DNA of 5,312 nucleotides, taken from assembly GCA_017407885.1 (NCBI GenBank), contig JAFQVU010000067.1, positions 1 to 5,312 of the forward strand. Reading direction: 5' to 3'. The DNA comes from Clostridia bacterium. GTDB lineage: Bacteria > Bacillota_A > Clostridia > Oscillospirales > CAG-272. The notes below the pieces were generated by a model. It made no database searches and had not been told where the DNA came from. It saw only the letters and a program-made list of their open reading frames with translations. Both the position numbers and the translations under genes were made by a program. Below, in pieces: positions 1-4,604 of the stretch. Position 1 is the stretch's first letter. Every line of letters begins with the position of its first letter.

Positions 1-1365
1 ACCGTTTTTAAAAATTGCAATATCATAATACCCGTTTTCCTCGGCTTTCACTTCTCTGCCCTCGGCTGCCTCAATGCAGAGCGAGTACAGCGCCTCGCTT
101 ATCTTGGACATATCCGCCCCGTTAAGAAGAGCCCCTGCATCAAAATCTATCCAGTGCGGCTTTTTTTCGGCAAGCGGTGTATTTGTTGAAATCTTCAGTG
201 TAGGAATCGCTGATGAAAGCGGCGTTCCTCTTCCCGTGGTGAAAAGTATCATATGCGCCCCTGCCGCGGCAAGGTTGGTCACAGCCACCATATCATTACC
301 CGGACCGTTCACAAGATAAAGTCCGCCGTCCTCGACCGGAGCTACCCCGTAGTCAAGCACACCGCAAAGCGGTAGTTTTCCGGCTTTTTGAACACACCCA
401 AGCGATTTTTCCTCAAGCGTGGTTATTCCACCCTCAATATTGCCGGGTGACGGATTATCCGCGATTCCCTCGCCGTTAGCGATAAAATAACGTCTGAAAT
501 CACGTATCATCTTTGCCGCATGCTCAAACACCTCATTATTTTTACTGTGTGAAAGCAGTATTTGTTCAGCTCCGAACGCTTCCGGAATTTCGGTCATCAA
601 CACAGTTCCGCCAAAAGAAGCGTGACGTTCCATTGCACGTCCGACAAGCGGATTTGCCGTAATGCCGCTGTATCCGTCGCTTCCGCCGCACTTTACACCA
701 ATGCGCAGTTTTGAAAGCGGCACACTGACTCTGACATCCCTCGACATTAGCTCCTTCAATTCTTCAAGAATACGCATTCCTTCGGAAATCTCATCCTCAC
801 AATCCTGAACATTCAAGAAGCGAATACGTTCCTTGTCATACGCTCCGAGCACCTCACGCATAAGTGAAATTCCATTATTCTCGCATCCAAGACCAAGCAC
901 AAGCACGCCGCCTGCGTTGGGGTGGCGTATGAGTCCGCACAGTATATTTTGGGTGGTTAAAAGATCGCCTCCCAGCTGTGAGCATCCGTATGGGTGGGTA
1001 AGCGCCTTTGCGCCGCATCTTGCCGCAAGGGATTTTGCCACATCGTTAATGCATCCGACTGTCGGTATAACCCAACGCTCATTACGGATACCAACGTCTC
1101 CGTTACTGCGCAGATAGCCTTTAAAGTTGCCGTCGAATTTATGTACAGGCGAAGTCTCCGCCGGTTCATATATCCAATCGCCTTCTCCCGAAAGATTAGA
1201 CGTAAGATTTTGTACAGACACGCGCTCACCCTTTTTAATATTCTTGACTGCGTGACCGATTGAAAAACCGTACTTTATTACATTCTCGTTGACCGCTATA
1301 TCGCACAGAGCATACTTCTGCCCGTCACTGCGCACATCAACATTATCAGACGGATGTATTCGCAT
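1..1365 (-). CDS. uxaA: Altronate dehydratase UxaA (3' end cut by window edge)
   Basis: UxaA dehydrates D-altronate to 2-keto-3-deoxy-D-gluconate in the cytoplasmic galacturonate (pectin) pathway. The frame is open from the ATG at 1363-1365 to base 1, giving 455 residues with no stop. The last residues visible, AIFKNG, align with the end of the E. coli protein (AIFKSGVTL), so only about four codons and the stop should be missing. A short N-terminal SAF-type domain (about 1-60, with KYGFSIGHA at 31-39) is followed by the catalytic UxaA/GarD-type domain. Family motifs visible are NGDVGIRNE 88-96, HPYGCSQLG 124-132, GLGCENN 158-164, KCGGSDGYSG 225-234, NPSPGN 304-309, SLGCVQKAG 321-329 and FTTGRGTP 375-382. 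Their cysteines and histidines fit an iron-dependent dehydratase. The start is fixed by GGAGGTGG at 1379-1372, six bases upstream. The gene overlaps uxaB by 20 bases. The SAF part is about 20 residues shorter than in E. coli (495 aa in total there). Confidence 0.96.
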   Translation of the reverse strand, partial: MRIHPSDNVDVRSDGQKYALCDIAVNENVIKYGFSIGHAVKNIKKGERVSVQNLTSNLSGEGDWIYEPAETSPVHKFDGNFKGYLRSNGDVGIRNERWVIPTVGCINDVAKSLAARCGAKALTHPYGCSQLGGDLLTTQNILCGLIRHPNAGGVLVLGLGCENNGISLMREVLGAYDKERIRFLNVQDCEDEISEGMRILEELKELMSRDVRVSVPLSKLRIGVKCGGSDGYSGITANPLVGRAMERHASFGGTVLMTEIPEAFGAEQILLSHSKNNEVFEHAAKMIRDFRRYFIANGEGIADNPSPGNIEGGITTLEEKSLGCVQKAGKLPLCGVLDYGVAPVEDGGLYLVNGPGNDMVAVTNLAAAGAHMILFTTGRGTPLSSAIPTLKISTNTPLAEKKPHWIDFDAGALLNGADMSKISEALYSLCIEAAEGREVKAEENGYYDIAIFKNG

Positions 1366-2662
1366 ATTCGTCCACCTCCGATGCAAATTCTGAAAGATCC
1401 GCTCCCCACAGTGTCTTGTCAGCAAGCACCTCTGCAGTTGTATGCTCCTTTATGTAAGTGATAATCCTTACATCATCGTTCGGTGTGCCAAGACGGTAGA
1501 AGCGAAGCAGCATACCGAATGAAAAGAGAAGATGCTTTGGTGCATGCCCGAATTTCTCGCGGTAGTCAAGGATAGACGGTAGCACACGCACACGGAATTT
1601 GCTTATCGAATTTAGGGATATCGAAGCGCAGAGGTGGCGTATATAAGGATTTGCAAATCTGGCGAGCACCGCATCCGCATAAGAATTCTTCTCATCTTCG
1701 GACATGTCGAGAGATGCCTTTATCTCGTCAAGACAGTCACGAAGATGTTTGTTCATTACCTCATCGTCAAGACAATCCTTAACTGTTTCAAGTCCGCGCA
1801 GCATAGCATACGGAATCATAGAGGTATGCGCGCCGTTAAGTATGCGTACCTTGCGAGTACGGTAGCGCTCAAGCGCATCCGGAGTCACGATAACATTGAG
1901 TCCCACTTTGTTAAACGGAAGCTCACGTTCAAGATCGTATTCTGTTTCAATAACCCATAAGTGAAATGTCTCCGACGTGTTTAACATATTGTCCTCATAT
2001 CCGAGGGCAATATCTTCCCCCTTGGGATATCCGGTGTTTATTCTGTCAACGAGCGTATTGCAGAATATATTTTCCCCCGTAACCCAACGGCAAAAGTCAT
2101 TTCCGAGATCCCAAAGCTCGGCATACTGAAGGACAAATCGCTTCAGATTATCTCCGTTCCGGTCAATAAGCTCGCATGGAAGAAGTATGAACCCCGGAAG
2201 ACCGAGATCAAAACGTCGCTTTAAGAGTAGTGTCAGTTTCGCGGGAAAGCTTTCGGGAGGAGTGTCTGTTATCTTATCATCTTCGCGGAATTCAATTCCT
2301 GCTTCGGTTGTATTTGAAATAATGAATCTCGCATCAGGATTTTCGGCAAGAGATAGATAGGCATCGAAATCCTCATACGGCTTTACGCAGTGGGAAATGA
2401 CATCTATAACAGTATTCTCAACCCCTTCTGCCGAACGAATAATATGTGTGTACATGCAATTCTGCTCGGAAAGGCAGTCGCACATTCCCCCTCGTATCGG
2501 CTGTACGACGGCAACACTGCCGCAAAATGCACCCGTATCGTTTAGTTTCTGAATCATCCAATCGGCAAAACCGCGTAGGAATCCGCCCTCTCCGAACTGT
2601 ATAATTCGTACCGGACGTTCGGGTTTTATAAAATCCTTTATATTTTTCATTTTTATGACCAT
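1346..2662 (-). CDS. uxaB: Tagaturonate reductase (altronate oxidoreductase) UxaB
   Basis: UxaB reduces D-tagaturonate to D-altronate with NADH, directly before UxaA in galacturonate breakdown. It belongs to the mannitol dehydrogenase/long-chain polyol dehydrogenase family. Numbering from the chosen start (438 aa), the N-terminal Rossmann domain opens with RIIQFGEGGFLRGF (19-32), the nucleotide-binding loop. SNTTEAGI (116-123) and LLPCELIDRNGD (160-171) match E. coli UxaB closely. RKVRILNGAHT (270-280) carries the Lys, Asn and His of the family active site. C-terminal matches such as RFANPYIRH and SKFRVRVLPSIL show that the gene is intact, though shorter than the 483 aa E. coli enzyme. The chosen ATG (2660-2662) has GGAG eight bases upstream. 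The frame stays open to an ATG at 2755, but those 31 extra residues are encoded by palindromic DNA and do not look like the family. A further ATG at 2650 has no ribosome site. The gene overlaps uxaA. Confidence 0.95.
   Translation of the reverse strand: MVIKMKNIKDFIKPERPVRIIQFGEGGFLRGFADWMIQKLNDTGAFCGSVAVVQPIRGGMCDCLSEQNCMYTHIIRSAEGVENTVIDVISHCVKPYEDFDAYLSLAENPDARFIISNTTEAGIEFREDDKITDTPPESFPAKLTLLLKRRFDLGLPGFILLPCELIDRNGDNLKRFVLQYAELWDLGNDFCRWVTGENIFCNTLVDRINTGYPKGEDIALGYEDNMLNTSETFHLWVIETEYDLERELPFNKVGLNVIVTPDALERYRTRKVRILNGAHTSMIPYAMLRGLETVKDCLDDEVMNKHLRDCLDEIKASLDMSEDEKNSYADAVLARFANPYIRHLCASISLNSISKFRVRVLPSILDYREKFGHAPKHLLFSFGMLLRFYRLGTPNDDVRIITYIKEHTTAEVLADKTLWGADLSEFASEVDEYANTSV
1372..1379 (-). 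promoter_or_regulatory. Ribosome binding site of uxaA inside the uxaB coding sequence
   Basis: Read on the minus strand, GGAGGTGG ends six bases before the uxaA ATG. It lies within the last codons of uxaB, whose stop comes 20 bases after the uxaA start. This supports the chosen start and points to translational coupling of the two genes on one message. Confidence 0.88.
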
Positions 2663-2683
2663 AGCTTTCGCTCCGCGAAAGCT
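2663..2683 (-). promoter_or_regulatory. Hairpin directly before the uxaB start, ribosome site in its loop
   Basis: AGCTTTCGC and GCGAAAGCT form a perfect 9-bp stem around a 3-base loop. In the uxaB message the loop is GGA, and with the next G it gives GGAG eight bases before the ATG. The stem ends immediately at the start codon. The pairing is seen directly. That it controls ribosome access is inference. Confidence 0.6.
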
Positions 2684-2739
2684 TCCTTTCTGTCCTTCTT
2701 GGGACGTGATTTGCGCAGCAAAACATCGCTTATTAAGCG

Positions 2740-2767
2740 ATTGTAACAGCAACAACTTGGTTTACAA
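2740..2767 (-). promoter_or_regulatory. Weak candidate promoter for uxaBA
   Basis: On the minus strand, TTGTAA (2767-2762) and TACAAT (2745-2740) are separated by 16 bases. Start of transcription would fall near 2733, about 70 bases before the uxaB ATG. The match is imperfect and lies inside the palindrome cluster, so it may be chance. It is the best candidate seen between the acpP terminator and uxaB. Confidence 0.28.
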
Positions 2768-2826
2768 GTTGTTGCTACAAAAGGTAGTTTGAAAGATTTA
2801 TCTTTCAAACTTATACCTCATAAAGA

Positions 2827-2854
2827 CACAGCCGAGAGAACTCTCTCGGCTGTG
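2827..2854 (-). terminator. Intrinsic terminator after acpP
   Basis: CACAGCCGAGAG (2827-2838) and CTCTCGGCTGTG (2843-2854) form a perfect GC-rich 12-bp stem with a 4-base loop, 15 bases past the acpP stop. On the acpP strand it is preceded by an A-run and followed by TCTTTAT, a weak U-tract. On the plus strand a run of six T lies 6 bases beyond the stem. It probably separates acpP from uxaBA, with some leakage possible because the U-tract is poor. Confidence 0.8.
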
Positions 2855-2868
2855 AGATAGTTTTTTGA

Positions 2869-3093
2869 TTACATATTTGCTTCAAGATACAACATTATAT
2901 CTTTTACCGTACGCAAATTCGGCATTTCCTCATCAGGTATGGAAACCTCGTAATTTTCTTCAACTGCCATAAGTATCTCGACAATGTCAAGCGAATCGGC
3001 GCCAAGCTCTTCCAAAATAGCGGAATCCTCGCCTATCAAGTCCGCATCACAGCCGAGCTGTTCTGCAATTATTTCAACAATCTTATCAAACAT
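2869..3093 (-). CDS. acpP: Acyl carrier protein
   Basis: This small cytoplasmic protein carries growing acyl chains on a 4'-phosphopantetheine arm for fatty acid synthesis and related acyl transfers. The 74 residues match the family length. The modification site is GADSLDIVE (31-39), with Ser34 as the attachment serine, followed by the acidic recognition helix and the usual VSIPDEE (50-56). Acid-rich composition is typical. The ATG at 3091-3093 has GGAGGT (3106-3101) seven bases upstream. The gene stands alone, with its own promoter upstream and a terminator downstream, and no fab genes are in view. It may be the housekeeping ACP placed away from the fab cluster, or a second ACP for a specialised role. 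The sequence looks like ordinary AcpP rather than a D-alanyl or polyketide carrier. Confidence 0.95.
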   Translation of the reverse strand: MFDKIVEIIAEQLGCDADLIGEDSAILEELGADSLDIVEILMAVEENYEVSIPDEEMPNLRTVKDIMLYLEANM

Positions 3094-3121
3094 TGATACA
3101 ACCTCCGAAATTTATTCTGAC

Positions 3122-3138
3122 TGCGAGCATATCGCAAG
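3122..3138. repeat. Palindromic site in the acpP leader, half repeated near the ROK promoter
   Basis: TGCGAGCATATCGCAAG contains the palindrome TGCGA-N5-TCGCA. The first 11 bases recur with one change at 3258-3268 (TGCGAGCGTAT), and CTTGCGA at 3256-3262 is the inverse complement of TCGCAAG here. It may be a regulator site or just a hairpin of the acpP leader. Confidence 0.4.
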
Positions 3139-3165
3139 GTTATTATAATATAACTTACATTTTTC

Positions 3166-3194
3166 ATTATATACCATTAACTGATGTTTTTCAA
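3166..3194 (-). promoter_or_regulatory. Sigma-A promoter of acpP
   Basis: On the minus strand, TTGAAA (3194-3189) and TATAAT (3171-3166) are separated by exactly 17 bases. Transcription should start near 3159, giving a leader of about 65 bases before acpP. That leader includes a small hairpin (TGCGA/TCGCA, 3122-3136). Confidence 0.8.
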
Positions 3195-3257
3195 GTGGGG
3201 AAAGCAAATTTTTCAAATTATTTACTTTTCCGTCTTTCTCATGAAAAAGATACATCT

Positions 3258-3268
3258 TGCGAGCGTAT
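3258..3268. promoter_or_regulatory. Possible operator copy next to the ROK gene -35 box
   Basis: TGCGAGCGTAT matches TGCGAGCATAT at 3122-3132 in 10 of 11 bases. It ends two bases before the -35 hexamer of the regulator gene promoter. That position would suit autoregulation or an activator site, but two imperfect copies are thin evidence. Confidence 0.3.
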
Positions 3269-3269
3269 A

Positions 3270-3298
3270 TTGACAAAAAACAAAAATTCATGTATAAT
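3270..3298 (+). promoter_or_regulatory. Consensus sigma-A promoter of the ROK regulator gene
   Basis: TTGACA (3270-3275), a 17-base spacer and TATAAT (3293-3298) give a perfect consensus promoter. Transcription should begin near 3305, leaving about 30 bases of leader. The ribosome site AAAGGGGTGA (3323-3332) follows just before the ATG at 3337. Confidence 0.9.
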
Positions 3299-3336
3299 CA
3301 TAATAACACATTTCTGTAAATGAAAGGGGTGATTAG

Positions 3337-4227
3337 ATGCAGAGTCACAATACAAGCGTTATGGCGGTTTTCGAGGCAATTGCACAGCTTGGTGAGGCAA
3401 GCCGAGCACGCATATCGGATATGACCGGCTTCAGTCAGGTTACTGTCGGAAAAGCGGTTGAACTGCTCGACTCGTGCGGAATAATTACCCAGCATAAGAA
3501 TACAAGCGGTACGGTCGGTCGCAAATCAGGAATGTGCCGTATCGTGAAATCAAACGGTATGCTGATATTTGACTTGACCGATACGCCGCATGCCGGACTT
3601 TATGATATCACGCTTTCACTGTGCGATGAATATTCATCCACCGAGCTTACCGATATGACAGTGCAGGGGCTTACACGTTTTTCCCAAATACTCGGCGGGG
3701 AGCTTATGGGAATCGGATGCGTAATAGCGGACACGGATAAGACAAAGTATACAGATGGTGTCTTCGATCTGATCGGTATTGCGCCGGAGCTCGTTGTTAC
3801 ATCCAACCGCGCATATGCCGTTGCCAACGCTAAACGCTTTAAATATAATGGAATGGCGGCATTTATTAGACTGAAGGCAGACGGAAGTGCAGACGGGGCG
3901 CTCATGTATAATGACAGTCTTTTCACCGGTTCACACGGCGGAGCAGGGGAGTTTTCGCGGCTTTTTTCATCGCGTGAGATGCTTTGCGAAAAAATCACTT
4001 CGCTTTGTCTGGCACTTGATCCGGGACTTATACATATTTCATGCGAATCGGAAAAAGCGTGTGCGGAAATTTCGGATAGGGTGACGACAAGCTTGCAGAC
4101 TCTTGGCGCTGATAAGATGCCGATTGTAATTGTTGAGCCGATTGCACATTGCCGCAGTGCAATGGATGGCACGGCTGAACTTCTTCGTAAAAAATATATT
4201 TTATCAAATCTTCCAAATAATACCTGA
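3337..4227 (+). CDS. ROK-family (NagC/XylR-type) transcriptional regulator, degenerate kinase domain
   Basis: This is a probable DNA-binding regulator of sugar or sugar-acid genes. Of its 296 residues, about 5-55 form a winged helix-turn-helix (GEASRARISDMTGFSQVTVGKAVE, core 19-42). This is followed by the wing-like GTVGRKSGMCRI (58-69), comparable to the GGRPP linker of ROK repressors. The rest is a reduced ROK fold: LIFDLTDTP stands where ROK kinases have their phosphate-binding GIDIGGT, and TGSHGGAGEFSRL (197-209) matches the ROK signature G..G.AGE.GH. SNRAYAVANA (156-165) replaces the usual NDANAAALAE, so the catalytic Asp is Arg. The zinc CxCGxxGC motif is absent. It should therefore bind a ligand rather than phosphorylate it. 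It is divergent from acpP and two genes from uxaBA. The ligand and targets are unknown. uxaBA control is a guess from proximity. The ATG is supported by AAAGGGGTGA and a consensus promoter. Confidence 0.85.
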   Translation: MQSHNTSVMAVFEAIAQLGEASRARISDMTGFSQVTVGKAVELLDSCGIITQHKNTSGTVGRKSGMCRIVKSNGMLIFDLTDTPHAGLYDITLSLCDEYSSTELTDMTVQGLTRFSQILGGELMGIGCVIADTDKTKYTDGVFDLIGIAPELVVTSNRAYAVANAKRFKYNGMAAFIRLKADGSADGALMYNDSLFTGSHGGAGEFSRLFSSREMLCEKITSLCLALDPGLIHISCESEKACAEISDRVTTSLQTLGADKMPIVIVEPIAHCRSAMDGTAELLRKKYILSNLPNNT

Positions 4228-4252
4228 TTAAATCAGACACAATCGGTACAGA

Positions 4253-4290
4253 ATAATATCGAAGCCGACAAACGGCGGCTTGAATATTAT
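4253..4290 (+). promoter_or_regulatory. Imperfect hairpin between the ROK gene and the DUF1540 gene
   Basis: ATAATAT and AAGCCG (4253-4267, interrupted by CG) pair with CGGCTT and ATATTAT (4276-4290, interrupted by GA), giving 13 paired bases around a 2x2 internal loop and an 8-base loop. No T-run follows, so it is not a standard terminator. It ends shortly before the DUF1540 ribosome site and could limit readthrough or affect translation. No convincing promoter for the DUF1540 gene was found, so cotranscription with the regulator is likely. Confidence 0.4.
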
Positions 4291-4309
4291 GAAAAGAAGG
4301 TACCTCGAA

Positions 4310-4504
4310 ATGGAAAACAAGACTCCCAACCATTCCATCGAATGTTCCGTTAAGCAGTGCGAATATCACTGCCAGAACGAAAACTATTGCACACTCAACA
4401 CAGTACGCATTGCAACTCACGAAGCAAATCCTACTGTATGTCAGTGTGTTGACTGCGAGTCGTTTGTTAAGAAGTCCGACTGCGCAGGCGGAAATTGCCA
4501 CTAA
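4310..4504 (+). CDS. DUF1540-family cysteine-rich small protein
   Basis: This is a 64-residue protein with nine cysteines (12, 17, 21, 27, 44, 46, 49, 58, 63). The pattern C-x4-C-x3-C-x5-C, then TVRIATHEANPTVCQC and CxxCxxF, matches the DUF1540 family of clostridia and relatives, whose function is not established. The cysteine spacing suggests metal binding (zinc or iron), which is inference. There is no signal peptide or membrane segment, so it should be cytoplasmic. The start at 4310 has AGAAGG (4295-4300) nine bases upstream. The frame is also open upstream to an ATG at 4289 and a TTG at 4280, but neither has a ribosome site and both fall in the preceding hairpin. It lies 82 bases after the ROK regulator stop and is closed by a strong terminator. 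Confidence 0.85.
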   Translation: MENKTPNHSIECSVKQCEYHCQNENYCTLNTVRIATHEANPTVCQCVDCESFVKKSDCAGGNCH

Positions 4505-4510
4505 TTAAAT

Positions 4511-4558
4511 TAAATGAACAAGCAGTCTGCATTACTTCGCAGACTGCTTGTTTATTTA
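4511..4558. terminator. Bidirectional terminator between convergent genes
   Basis: AACAAGCAGTCTGC (4517-4530) pairs perfectly with GCAGACTGCTTGTT (4539-4552). The pairing extends through a G-T pair into TAAAT/ATTTA, for 20 bp in all around an 8-base loop. A/T-rich flanks give U-rich ends on both strands. It begins 6 bases after the DUF1540 stop and lies 47 bases beyond the stop of the oppositely oriented CapA-like gene, so it serves both. Confidence 0.88.
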
Positions 4559-4604
4559 TAAAGTATTATTTATGGTTGTTGCGTTTTGACTGTAGATACT
4601 ATAC

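Larger units (their letters stand above)
2663..2818. repeat. Cluster of five adjacent palindromes upstream of uxaB
   Basis: Five inverted repeats follow one another with short gaps. They are: 2663-2683 (9-bp stem, loop 3); 2710-2722 (TTTGC/GCAAA, loop 3); 2726-2740 (TCGCTT/AAGCGA, loop 3); 2748-2776 (AGCAACAACTTG/CAAGTTGTTGCT, perfect 12-bp stem, loop GTTTA); and 2782-2818 (AGGTA plus AGTTTGAAAGA-type arms, about 15 bp with a 3-base bulge, loop TTTA). The only longer gap (2684-2709) contains a purine-rich run with AAGGA twice on the minus strand. The arrangement resembles dispersed palindromic elements of the BOX/RUP/REP kind or a small non-autonomous insertion. It could instead be a structured leader of the uxaBA message. 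No known riboswitch class was recognised. Confidence 0.6.

Noticed and set aside
74..319. Short plus-strand frames opposite uxaA (also 833-1117 and 994-1263)
   Set aside because: All are shadows of the uninterrupted UxaA frame, which aligns over its whole length with the family.
2786..2811. AGTTTGA...TCAAACT as a FabT-type fatty acid regulator box near acpP
   Set aside because: FabT boxes have the two halves only a few bases apart. Here the halves are parts of a long stem with 12 bases between them, and the site lies downstream of acpP behind its terminator.
2663..2818. CRISPR array or attachment site
   Set aside because: The palindromes differ in sequence and length, there is no repeated unit with spacers, and no integrase or cas gene is nearby.
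2827..2866. The acpP terminator read as a plus-strand terminator
   Set aside because: A six-T run lies on the plus strand, but no plus-strand gene ends upstream of it, and the 6-base gap between stem and T-run is poor for that direction.
3093..3323. A 76-codon plus-strand frame in the divergent spacer
   Set aside because: It covers both promoters, is AT-rich, lacks a ribosome site and has no family resemblance.
3600..4172. A 190-codon open frame on the minus strand
   Set aside because: It is antisense to the ROK regulator, which has clear family motifs, a ribosome site and a promoter. The antisense product is Ser/Pro/Ala-rich with no recognisable domain and no ribosome site.
4028..4501. A 157-codon open frame on the minus strand
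   Set aside because: It runs across the end of the ROK gene, the spacer and the whole DUF1540 gene in antisense. The cysteine pattern of DUF1540 on the plus strand explains the region better.
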